A stretch of DNA of 64,000 nucleotides from Streptomyces coeruleorubidus (GTDB lineage: Bacteria; Actinomycetota; Actinomycetes; Streptomycetales; Streptomycetaceae), in the NCBI RefSeq assembly GCF_008705135.1, contig NZ_CP023694.1, positions 3,224,001-3,288,000 of the forward strand, written 5' to 3'. A program made the translations under genes and the position numbers. Below the pieces are notes generated by a model. It was not told the origin of the DNA. It worked only from the letters and a program-made list of their open reading frames with translations, and ran no database searches. Below are positions 45,762 through 53,612 of the stretch, piece by piece (the stretch's first letter is position 1; every line of letters starts with the position of its first letter).

Positions 45762-47258
45762 TTACACGCCGTCCTGCCGGTCCAGCACCGAGGCCAGCGC
45801 CTGCTCGAAGCCGGAGGCCCGGGCCGCACCGGCGGTCGGGTCCTGCTGACGGACGTCGATGACGTGGCCGGTCAGCTCGGACAGCAGCACGTCCAGCGAG
45901 GTGCGCGCCACTGCCTCGGAGGACAGCAGCGAGCCTGTCGGCTCCTGGCCGAAGGCCTTGGTGCGCATCGGGGTGGCGGTGCGCTCGGGGTTGATGCAGT
46001 TGACGCGGACGCCGTCGCCGGCCCACTCGTCGGACAGGGCCTGGGTGAGGTTCACCATCGCGGCCTTGGTCGAGGAGTAGAGGCTGTACTCGGCGCGACC
46101 CCGGGTGTAGCTGCTGGAGGTGTACAGCAGCAACTGGCCCTTGGTCTCGGACAGGTACTTGTACGACGAACGGGCGATCTGCACCGGGGCCAGGTAGTTG
46201 ACCTTCAGCGCCTCCTCGATGGTGGCGTTGTCGGTCTCGGCGAGCTTGCCGATGCGCAGCACGCCCGCGGTGTTCACCACGTAGTCGATGCGGCCGGTCT
46301 CGGCGTAGGCCTTGGACAGGGCGTCGTCGACCTCCTCCGGATTCTCCACGTGGGTGCCGGTGGTGGAGCGGCCCAGCGCGTAGACCGAGGCGCCGTAGGA
46401 CTCGGCGAGCTCGGCGATGTCCTTGCCGATGCCGTAGGAGCCGCCGAAGACGACGACCGTCTTGCCGGTCAGCAGCTCCCGGTAGGCCTCCTCGGAGACC
46501 TGCTCGGGCGCGGCCGTGGAGGCGAGCTGGAAGAGCTTGTCGGCGATGAAGACGTCGACGGGCTGGGTGACCTTCATGTTGTACTCGTCACCCGCGACGA
46601 CGTGGATCGGCACGTCCGGCAGGTACTTGAGCACGACGGAGCAGTCGTCGGTCGCCTGGAAGTTGGGGTCGCCTGCGGCGACCTCGTAGGCCCGCTTGAT
46701 CGTGGACAGCTTGAAGGCCTGCGGCGTCTGGCCGCGGCGCAGCCGGGAGCGGTCCGGGATCTCGGTGATGAACTCGCCGTCCTCGCCGTGCGTGCGCGTG
46801 ACGATGATGGTGTCGGCGGAGGGGATGGCCACGTCGACGGCCTGGTAGCGCTCCAGCGCGGTCACGCAGTCGTCGATGACGCGCTGCGACAGCAGGGGGC
46901 GCACGGCGTCGTGGAAGAGGACGTTGGCGTCCTCGCCCTCGGCCAGGCCCTCACCCAGGGCCGAGATGGCGCGCTCGGTGGTCTCGTTCCGCGTGGCGCC
47001 GCCCTCGATGATCTTCGAGACCTTCTTGAATCCGGCCTTCGCGACAATCTTCTCGATGTCGGGCACATAGCCCGGCGCCATCAGCACGATGATGTCGTCG
47101 ATCGAGTCGGCGTTCTCGAAAGTGGTCAGCGTGTGCTCGATGACTGCCTTGCCGGCGATCTTCAGCAGCTGCTTGGGGATCGACAGACCCACGCGCTGAC
47201 CGGTACCACCGGCCAGGATCACTGCGGTGGTACGGGGCTTGGCTATGTGCTGGGACAC
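45762..47258 (-). CDS. Fused nucleotidyltransferase (IspD/TarI-like) and short-chain dehydrogenase (TarJ-like role)
   Basis: The protein is 498 aa from GTG 47258, with GGTAGGT about 9 nt upstream. Residues about 10-245 are a cytidylyltransferase of the IspD/TarI family (VILAGGTGQRVGLSIPKQLL, FHDAVRPLLS, RRGQTPQAFKL, DDCSVVLKY). Residues about 265-498 are an SDR oxidoreductase with VVFGGSYGIGKDIAEL, NTAGVLRIG and catalytic YSLYSSTK. Such fusions make CDP-ribitol or a related CDP-polyol from the keto-sugar phosphate; here the SDR replaces the usual MDR-type TarJ. It sits upstream of a CDP-glycerol-transferase-type gene, so supplying the activated polyol is the likely role. Confidence 0.88.
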   Translation of the reverse strand: MSQHIAKPRTTAVILAGGTGQRVGLSIPKQLLKIAGKAVIEHTLTTFENADSIDDIIVLMAPGYVPDIEKIVAKAGFKKVSKIIEGGATRNETTERAISALGEGLAEGEDANVLFHDAVRPLLSQRVIDDCVTALERYQAVDVAIPSADTIIVTRTHGEDGEFITEIPDRSRLRRGQTPQAFKLSTIKRAYEVAAGDPNFQATDDCSVVLKYLPDVPIHVVAGDEYNMKVTQPVDVFIADKLFQLASTAAPEQVSEEAYRELLTGKTVVVFGGSYGIGKDIAELAESYGASVYALGRSTTGTHVENPEEVDDALSKAYAETGRIDYVVNTAGVLRIGKLAETDNATIEEALKVNYLAPVQIARSSYKYLSETKGQLLLYTSSSYTRGRAEYSLYSSTKAAMVNLTQALSDEWAGDGVRVNCINPERTATPMRTKAFGQEPTGSLLSSEAVARTSLDVLLSELTGHVIDVRQQDPTAGAARASGFEQALASVLDRQDGV

Positions 47259-47782
47259 AGGTGACCTACCTTGGGGCGACAGGGAACTTCGAAATGGTCC
47301 CACTTGTGGTTACCGCAGTGCAAGGTGAGCGACCTCTGCCGCATATGTGCGCGCAACCTGTCATTCACCTCCCACTCCTGGTGATTGGTGAGACGGCTGC
47401 GCGGGCCCCGGGGAAATGCGCTGTGAGTAACTCCACAGATGCTCAGCGACGTCGGAGCCGCTCGGGACGGCGGTGACCGAGGACCTTCACGAGTTCCTTG
47501 GACGATGTCCGGTGCACGGTACGCGCTTTGAAGGCGCCCTGCGTACCGGCCCCGCCGCTCGCCGCGGCGGGCCCGGCGGCCGTGGTGCGCGGATCTTCAC
47601 GTCCCGGGGCGAGGGGCTGCACGCGTTCTTCATAGGCCCGGGCGCGAATACGGCTCGCCCGGCCGTTCATTGCCGCGGAATTCCTGGTCAAGATTCCGCA
47701 GCATTTCGGTCTCGGCGAGAGCAATACGCGACAAGCCCGCGGGGGACTTCTCACACGGCTCCCCCGTCTCGTACGACGAAGG
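47259..47782. other. Largely non-coding spacer of about 520 bp
   Basis: This stretch includes AT-richer segments at 47280-47370, suggesting promoters, and one weak open frame at 47443-47670. No RNA gene is recognised. Confidence 0.5.
47443..47670 (-). CDS. Doubtful 75-aa basic ORF
   Basis: ATG 47670 has GGAA 10 nt upstream. The product is Arg/Ala-rich (AAGPAAASGGAGTQGAFKA, then SSKELVKVLGHRRPERLRRR). Third-position G+C is moderately high but several codons (GAA, GAT, ATT, AAA) are unlike the neighbours. It may be real or chance. Confidence 0.3.
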   Translation of the reverse strand: MNGRASRIRARAYEERVQPLAPGREDPRTTAAGPAAASGGAGTQGAFKARTVHRTSSKELVKVLGHRRPERLRRR

Positions 47783-47808
47783 GCCCGGCACTCCGAGGAG
47801 TACCGGGC
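47783..47808. terminator. Terminator after phoD
   Basis: GCCCGG and CCGGGC with inner ACTCC/GGAGT form a hairpin with one mismatch, 24 nt past the phoD stop. Confidence 0.7.
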
Positions 47809-47831
47809 TCACGGGAGCGTCAGGGGCCGGG

Positions 47832-49382
47832 TCAGACCACCTCGACGCCCGGCCGGCCCGCCTCGACCCGCAGTTTGGCCAGCGTGCTCGGCGTCGCCGA
47901 CGGCTGCCGCACGGTGTCGACCACCCTCACCTGCGCGTCGATGCCGTCGCGGCGGACGTCGAAGAGGTGGTAGCCGCGATGGGCGTCGAGCAGCTTCCAG
48001 TGCGGGTTGTCCGGGCGCCGCGGGTCCCACTCCCTGCGGAAGGCCGCCTGGTCCTGGTCGCCGTTGCTGGAGATGGACGTGCCGACGAACTCGGCGCCGA
48101 CGACCGCGGAGTCCGGGTCGGCGTAGTCCACCTTGAGGTCGCTGATCATCGTCAGGTGCCGGTCGCCGGAGAGCACGACGGGGTTGCGGACCTTCCTGAA
48201 CTCCTGGAGGAACCGGTTGCGTTCGGCCTGGTAGCCGTCCCAGGCGTCGTAGAACCAGAGCTTGCCCTCGCCGACCTGGAGGTCCGTCTCGGCCATCATG
48301 ATCTGCGAGGCGATCAGGTTCCAGCGGGCCGGCGAGCCCTGGAGCCCGTTCAGCAGCCACTGCTTCTGCCGCGCGCCGAGCATGGTCAGGGACGGGTCCT
48401 GGGCGCCGGCCTGGCTGGTGGCCTGGTCGCTGCGGTACTGGCGGGTGTCCAGGACGTTGAGCCGGGCCAGGCGGCCGAACTCCAGACGGCGGTACATCCT
48501 GATGTGCGGACCGTTGGGGACGGCGGTCGCCCGGACCGGCATGTGCTCGTAGAACGCCTGGTATGCCGCGGTCAGCCGGGCCACGAACGCGTCGTGCGGC
48601 TGCTTGTCCGGGTCCTGCGGGATCTCACCGGCGAAGTCGTTGTCCACCTCGTGGTCGTCGAAGCTCACCACGAACGGCGCGTGTCCGTGCATCGCCGCGA
48701 GGTCCGGGTCGGTGCGGTACTGCGCGTACCGGTTGCGGTACTGGACGAGGCTGAACGGCTCGCCGGTCCCCTCGTGCCGCCGCAGCGCCGTCGCCGAGGG
48801 CGTGGACTCGTAGATGTAGTCGCCGACGAACACCACGACGTCCGGGTCCTGGTCGAGCATGTCGGCGTACGGCGTGAAATAGCCGTGCTGCCAGTTCTGG
48901 CAGGAGGCCAGCGCCATGCGCAGGGAGCCACCGGAGCTGTAGGGGTGGGGCGCGGTACGGGTGCGGCCGGCGGGCGAGAGCTGCCCGCTGGTGCGGAAGC
49001 GGTACCAGTACGTACGGTCCGGGCGCAGCCCGCGTACGTCCACGTGAACGCTGTGCCCGTACTCGGGCCGGGCCTGGGCGGTGCCCCGGCGGACGAGCTT
49101 TCTGAACCGGGAGTCCTCCGCGAGCTGCCATTCCACCGGCACCACCCGGTCGGGCATACCGCCGCCGTTCAGCGGGTCCGGGGCGAGCCGGGTCCACAGC
49201 ACGATGCCGTCCGGCAGCGGGTCTCCGGAGGCGACGCCGAGGCTGAACACGCCGTCGGGCAGCGGTGTCTCGGCCCCGTGGGCGGTGGCCGGAAGCCACA
49301 GCTGGGCCGAGGCCGCGGCACCGAGGACCGCGGCACCGCCGGTCAGAAATCGGCGTCGGTCGGGGGATACTGCTCCGGTCAT
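47832..49382 (-). CDS. phoD: PhoD-family Tat-exported alkaline phosphatase/phosphodiesterase
   Basis: The protein is 516 aa from ATG 49382, with GGGAG upstream. A twin-arginine signal (DRRRFLTGGAAVLG) is followed by a hydrophobic stretch and ATAHGAE, a likely cleavage site. A PhoD N-terminal beta domain precedes the metallophosphatase core: VVVFVGDYIYES, VVSFDDHEVDNDFAG, VVLSGDRHLTMISDL. Members use Fe/Ca and act on phosphate mono- and diesters outside the cell, including teichoic acids in Bacillus. Expression is usually under PhoP; I see only a weak PHO-box-like GTTCAGCGGGC near 49450 on the minus strand, so control is not shown. Confidence 0.93.
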   Translation of the reverse strand: MTGAVSPDRRRFLTGGAAVLGAAASAQLWLPATAHGAETPLPDGVFSLGVASGDPLPDGIVLWTRLAPDPLNGGGMPDRVVPVEWQLAEDSRFRKLVRRGTAQARPEYGHSVHVDVRGLRPDRTYWYRFRTSGQLSPAGRTRTAPHPYSSGGSLRMALASCQNWQHGYFTPYADMLDQDPDVVVFVGDYIYESTPSATALRRHEGTGEPFSLVQYRNRYAQYRTDPDLAAMHGHAPFVVSFDDHEVDNDFAGEIPQDPDKQPHDAFVARLTAAYQAFYEHMPVRATAVPNGPHIRMYRRLEFGRLARLNVLDTRQYRSDQATSQAGAQDPSLTMLGARQKQWLLNGLQGSPARWNLIASQIMMAETDLQVGEGKLWFYDAWDGYQAERNRFLQEFRKVRNPVVLSGDRHLTMISDLKVDYADPDSAVVGAEFVGTSISSNGDQDQAAFRREWDPRRPDNPHWKLLDAHRGYHLFDVRRDGIDAQVRVVDTVRQPSATPSTLAKLRVEAGRPGVEVV

Positions 49383-49550
49383 CGACTGACTCCCTTACCT
49401 CGCTGGCCACTTGGACACTGGGAAGCTTCACGCTCGCGGGCGGTCCGCCCGCTGAACGCCGGGGTTCACGTACATGACAACTAAGCAGCCAAAAGGAGAC
49501 CCGCCGCCAGCGCTGGAACAAGCCGTTGCCGGGGCGGGTCTGACAGGTGA

Positions 49551-51059
49551 TCAGTCGGCGAAGCCGGTGCCGAGCCGGGCCTCCGTGGCGGTGGTGCCGA
49601 GGAGTGTGTTGCCGAAGGTCGTGGTGGCGTTGGGGCTCACGACGGTCGCCGGGGCGGACCTGAAGTACCACACGGACCCGGCGTTGCCGTTCTCCCCCGG
49701 CGCGCCCGCGGCCAGGTCGGCCAGGCCGTCGTGGTTGGCGTCGGCGAGGTGGACGGCCCTGCCGAAGGCGTCGTTCTTCTCGGCCGTGCCCGGCACGTTG
49801 GGCGTGTCCTGTGTCACTACTTGGGCGCCGGTGCCGGTGAGCCCGCGCTCGGTGCCGGGCAGCACCACGACGGCTCCCGCGTCGGCCACGGTGCCCAGGT
49901 TCTCACCGGGCAGTCCGGTCGCCACGTCCGGGAATCCGTCGCCGTTGACGTCGGCGACCCGGACGTCGGTGCCGAAGCCGTCGCCCGCCTCGGCGCTGCC
50001 GGGCACGCCGGGGCTGTCCTGGTTGAGGTGCTTGGCCTTCACACCGTCGGGCCCGTCCGGGCCGCCCGGGATCCAGGTGACCCGGCCGCCCTTCGCCGCT
50101 GGGGTGTCGAGGTCGCTGTCGTACCCGGTGACGGCCCGGCCGACCACGATGTCGTCGTAGCCGTCCCGGTCGATGTCCCCGATGTCGAGGTTCTCGCCGC
50201 CCTTGAGCCGATAGCCGTCGGCGCCCTGCACGGTGGTGTACGGCGTGAGTCCCTGCTCGGTGCCCAGCCAGTACACGACCCGGCGGGCGTCGAACTCGTC
50301 GCCGTCGATCTGCGTGCCGGCCACGTCCGTGACACCGTCGCCGTTGACGTCGCCGGTGGCCAGGTCGAGGTAGCGGCTGTCGAACTCGTCCGTCAGGAGC
50401 TGCTCGCCGTGGGCCGTGGAGCCGTCCCGGGTGAACGGGCCTTTCAGCACGCGCAGGTTGAGCTGGTTCTCCACGGTCACCAGATCCTCGGCACCGTCGC
50501 CGTTGATGTCCCCGACGGTCAGGCGCCCCTGGCGGCCGAGCCAGTCGTAGGCCTTCCCGGTGGCCAGGACGGCCCCGCCGGACAGGCCCTTCGCACCGCC
50601 CCACAGGACCTCGACCAGCCCGGACTCCTCCCCGCCGTCGGCCGTGTCCTCGCTTCCCACGCCGACCACCAGGTCCGCGTACCCGTCGCGGTCGAGGTCG
50701 GCGGTGGTGAGCGCGCTGCCGAACGCGTCGTCCGTCTCGGGGCTGCCGGGCACGCCGGCCGTGCTCTGGCTGAACACCTGCCTCTTCGTCGTGTCCAGCC
50801 CGTTCTTCGTGCCGTAGACCACGGCGACGTATCCGGCGCCCTTCTTGCCGCCGACGGTCGCGGTCGGGGCGGCCACGGCGAGGTCGGCGTAGCCGTCGCC
50901 GTTGAAGTCGTCGTGGAGCTTCGCCGCGCCGGCCGGGGTCGTGGGGGCGGCGTCGGCGGCCTGTGCGGCCACCGGGGCGGTGACGGCCGCGACGACCGCG
51001 ACGGCCGCCGCCACTGCTGCTCCTCGGCCGATCCTGCGCTTGCTCATGGACTGGGGCAC
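49551..51059 (-). CDS. Secreted FG-GAP (integrin alpha-like) repeat protein
   Basis: The protein is 502 aa from GTG 51059, with GGAG 5 nt upstream; ATG 51047 is an alternative. An N-terminal Sec signal (AAVAAAVAVVAAVTAPVAAQA) is followed by about seven FG-GAP/VCBS repeats. Each has a Ca-binding loop such as DFNGDGYADL, DLDRDGYADL, DINGDGAEDL, DVNGDGVTDV, DIDRDGYDDI and DVNGDGFPDV, spaced about 60 residues apart, which builds a seven-bladed propeller. No enzyme domain is seen. A binding or adhesive role in the extracellular space or wall is likely. It is monocistronic between obg and phoD. Confidence 0.9.
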   Translation of the reverse strand: MPQSMSKRRIGRGAAVAAAVAVVAAVTAPVAAQAADAAPTTPAGAAKLHDDFNGDGYADLAVAAPTATVGGKKGAGYVAVVYGTKNGLDTTKRQVFSQSTAGVPGSPETDDAFGSALTTADLDRDGYADLVVGVGSEDTADGGEESGLVEVLWGGAKGLSGGAVLATGKAYDWLGRQGRLTVGDINGDGAEDLVTVENQLNLRVLKGPFTRDGSTAHGEQLLTDEFDSRYLDLATGDVNGDGVTDVAGTQIDGDEFDARRVVYWLGTEQGLTPYTTVQGADGYRLKGGENLDIGDIDRDGYDDIVVGRAVTGYDSDLDTPAAKGGRVTWIPGGPDGPDGVKAKHLNQDSPGVPGSAEAGDGFGTDVRVADVNGDGFPDVATGLPGENLGTVADAGAVVVLPGTERGLTGTGAQVVTQDTPNVPGTAEKNDAFGRAVHLADANHDGLADLAAGAPGENGNAGSVWYFRSAPATVVSPNATTTFGNTLLGTTATEARLGTGFAD

Positions 51060-51200
51060 GTGAACTCCGGTGATCCGCTGGGCAGTTGCGGCACGGAGAG
51101 GAACAAGATCCTCATCCGCGCTGCCCAGTACGACTCACCGAAGAACGACTTGGTTGCCTTGAAGTCCGTTGCGAATTTGCTTCCCGTTAACCCGGGACGC

Positions 51201-52637
51201 TCAGAACGGCTCGAAGTCGTCGAACTCCCGCTGCGCGTCGTCCCGCTCGGCCTGCCGGTCCCTGCGGCGCTGTGCGGCCGGTCGCGCCTCCTCCAACCGG
51301 TGGTCCTCACCGCGCCTGCCGAGCATCTCGGCCCCGGCCATCACGGACGGCTCCCAGTCGAAGACGACCGCGTTCTCCTCGGGGCCGATGGCGACACCGT
51401 CGCCGCTGCGGGCGCCCGCCTTCATCAGTTCCTCTTCGACCCCGAGCCGGTTCAGCCGGTCCGCGAGGTAGCCGACCGCCTCGTCGTTGGCGAAGTCGGT
51501 CTGCCGCACCCAGCGCTCGGGCTTCTCGCCGCGCACCCGGAACAGCCCGTCCTCCTCGCGCGTCACCGTGAAGCCGGTGTCGTCCACGGCCTTGGGCCGG
51601 ATCACGATCCGCGTGGCCTCTTCCTTCGGCTTCGCCGCCCGCGACTGCGCCACGAGATCCCCGAGCGCGAACGACAGCTCCTTCAGCCCCATGTGCGCCA
51701 CGGCGGACACCTCGAACACGCGGTACCCGCGCGCCTCCAGGTCGGGCCGCACCAGCTCGGCCAGCTCCTTGCCGTCCGGTACGTCGACCTTGTTCAGGAC
51801 GACGATCCGCGGACGGTTGTCCAGCCCGCCGTACTGCCGCAGCTCCTCCTCGATGAGGTCGAGGTCGGAGGCCGGGTCGCGGTCCGACTCCAGCGTGGCG
51901 GTGTCCAGGACGTGCACGAGCACACTGCACCGCTCCACGTGCCGCAGGAACTCCAGGCCCAGGCCCTTGCCCTGGCTGGCTCCCGGGATCAGTCCGGGCA
52001 CGTCGGCGATCGTGTACACCGTCGATCCGGCCGTGACGACACCGAGGTTCGGCACGAGTGTGGTGAACGGGTAGTCGGCGATCTTCGGCTTGGCGGCGCT
52101 CAGCACCGAGATCAGCGACGACTTGCCGGCGCTCGGATACCCGACGAGCGCCACGTCGGCGACCGTCTTCAGCTCCAGGACGACTTCCCGCAGGTCTCCC
52201 GGCTCGCCGAGCAGCGCGAACCCGGGCGCCTTGCGCCGCGCGGACGCCAGCGCCGCGTTGCCGAGCCCGCCCCGGCCGCCCTGCGCGGCGACGTACGACG
52301 TGCCGTGCCCGATCAGGTCGGCGACGACGTTGCCCGCCTTGTCGAACACCACCGTGCCGTCCGGCACCGGCAGGACGAGGTCCTGCCCGTCCTTGCCGGA
52401 GCGGTTGCCGCCCTCGCCGGGCTTGCCGTTGGTGGCCTTGCGGTGCGGGGAGTGGTGGTAGTCGAGGAGCGTGGTCACGGATTGGTCGACGGTGAGGATC
52501 ACGTCCCCGCCGCGCCCGCCGTTGCCGCCGTCGGGCCCGCCCAGCGGCTTGAACTTCTCACGGTGGACGGAGGCACAGCCGTGACCTCCGTTACCCGCGG
52601 CGACATGCAGCTCGACGCGGTCCACGAAGGTGGTCAT
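51201..52637 (-). CDS. obg: Obg-family GTPase
   Basis: The protein is 478 aa from ATG 52637, with GGAGG upstream. The Obg glycine-rich fold ([29 protein letters not shown] style loops) covers 1-158. The G domain has G1 [13 protein letters not shown]3 DVPGLIPGA and G4 NKVDVPD. The C-terminal OCT domain ends about residue 435, before a charged tail. It acts in 50S assembly and, in Streptomyces, in the switch to aerial growth through GTP sensing. It is the last gene of rplU-rpmA-obg. Confidence 0.98.
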   Translation of the reverse strand: MTTFVDRVELHVAAGNGGHGCASVHREKFKPLGGPDGGNGGRGGDVILTVDQSVTTLLDYHHSPHRKATNGKPGEGGNRSGKDGQDLVLPVPDGTVVFDKAGNVVADLIGHGTSYVAAQGGRGGLGNAALASARRKAPGFALLGEPGDLREVVLELKTVADVALVGYPSAGKSSLISVLSAAKPKIADYPFTTLVPNLGVVTAGSTVYTIADVPGLIPGASQGKGLGLEFLRHVERCSVLVHVLDTATLESDRDPASDLDLIEEELRQYGGLDNRPRIVVLNKVDVPDGKELAELVRPDLEARGYRVFEVSAVAHMGLKELSFALGDLVAQSRAAKPKEEATRIVIRPKAVDDTGFTVTREEDGLFRVRGEKPERWVRQTDFANDEAVGYLADRLNRLGVEEELMKAGARSGDGVAIGPEENAVVFDWEPSVMAGAEMLGRRGEDHRLEEARPAAQRRRDRQAERDDAQREFDDFEPF

Positions 52638-52710
52638 GGTGGGTGCCTCCAGTGATGTACGGCCGTTGCGTACGGGTTGTACGGGGTTGTTCTCTGCGTA
52701 ACACGCGAAA

Positions 52711-52747
52711 GGCGGACCCGCTTCCCGTGAGGGAAGTGAGGTCCGCC
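52711..52747 (-). terminator. Hairpin between rpmA and obg
   Basis: GGCGGACC pairs with GGTCCGCC and CTTCCC with GGGAAG around GTGA. It is followed by obg on the same strand, so it may only partly terminate and lower obg expression relative to the ribosomal proteins. Confidence 0.75.
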
Positions 52748-52763
52748 TCGCGAAAGCTTCCGG

Positions 52764-53018
52764 TCAGGCGACCGGAACGATGTTCACGACCTTGCGGCCA
52801 CGGTGGGTGCCGAACTGCACCGAACCGGCCTGGAGGGCGAACAGCGTGTCGTCGCCGCCACGGCCGACACCGGCGCCGGGGTGGAAGTGGGTGCCGCGCT
52901 GACGGACCAGGATCTCACCCGCGTTGACGACCTGACCGCCGAAGCGCTTCACGCCGAGGCGCTGAGCGTTGGAGTCACGACCGTTACGGGTGGACGATGC
53001 GCCCTTCTTGTGTGCCAT
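52764..53018 (-). CDS. rpmA: 50S ribosomal protein L27
   Basis: The protein is 84 aa from ATG 53018, with AGGAG upstream. The conserved N-terminus [20 protein letters not shown] lies at the peptidyl-transferase centre and needs no processing here. The body [18 protein letters not shown] is typical. It is 14 bp downstream of rplU. Confidence 0.99.
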   Translation of the reverse strand: MAHKKGASSTRNGRDSNAQRLGVKRFGGQVVNAGEILVRQRGTHFHPGAGVGRGGDDTLFALQAGSVQFGTHRGRKVVNIVPVA

Positions 53019-53032
53019 CTCTCCTCAGTCCC

Positions 53033-53353
53033 TTACTTCGCAGCCGCGGGGATCTCAGTGACCTTGATCGCCGTGTACTGCTGGCGGTGGCCCTGACGAC
53101 GGCGGTAACCGGTCTTGTTCTTGTAGCGCAGAATGTCGATCTTCTGGCCCTTGTGGTGGTCCACGACCTCGGCCTGGACCTTGATGCCGGCCAGCACCCA
53201 CGGGTCGCTGGTCACGGCGTCGCCGTCGACAACGAGCAGGGTCGAGAGCTCGACCGTGTCGCCAACCTTGGCAGTGGAAATCTTGTCAACCTCAACGATG
53301 TCGCCGACAGCAACCTTGTGCTGGCGACCACCGCTGCGCACGATGGCGTACAC
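53033..53353 (-). CDS. rplU: 50S ribosomal protein L21
   Basis: The protein is 106 aa, GTG start 53353. [20 protein letters not shown] and [19 protein letters not shown] are diagnostic of L21. It is the first gene of the rplU-rpmA-obg operon, behind a promoter at 53495-53524 and a 5' leader of about 135 nt that may allow feedback by L21. Confidence 0.99.
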   Translation of the reverse strand: MYAIVRSGGRQHKVAVGDIVEVDKISTAKVGDTVELSTLLVVDGDAVTSDPWVLAGIKVQAEVVDHHKGQKIDILRYKNKTGYRRRQGHRQQYTAIKVTEIPAAAK

Positions 53354-53494
53354 GCGGACTCACTCTCTCGCTCGGGGAAACGGCACCCCCGCAGGCCAGC
53401 CGCCCGACACAAAGAGCGGCCTCTCCTGGGCGCCCGGCGCCCGGAGGATGAGGTTTACGGGGATGTGACGCGTCATTCGACACGCCGACGGTCA

Positions 53495-53524
53495 AGGTTA
53501 CGGGGCTGCGGCCGAAGGGGTCAA
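53495..53524 (-). promoter_or_regulatory. Vegetative promoter of rplU-rpmA-obg
   Basis: On the minus strand TTGACC and TAACCT are separated by 18 bp, a very good match to the HrdB consensus. The predicted start near 53488 leaves a leader of about 135 nt. Confidence 0.75.
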
Positions 53525-53565
53525 ACCGAGCCGGGCCCGCCCCCTGTGCGACCGGTCACGCCGGT

Positions 53566-53595
53566 CGGGGCGTACGCAGGTTCGCGCACGCCCCG
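53566..53595 (-). terminator. Terminator of rne
   Basis: CGGGGCGTACGC and GCGCACGCCCCG pair with one mismatch around 6 nt, 18 nt after the rne stop and just upstream of the rplU promoter. Confidence 0.75.
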
Positions 53596-53612
53596 GCGGG
53601 CGTCGGTGCCGG

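Noticed and set aside
49383..49550. PHO box controlling phoD
   Set aside because: Only one GTTCAGCGGGC-like unit was seen; the site needs at least two direct repeats 11 bp apart.
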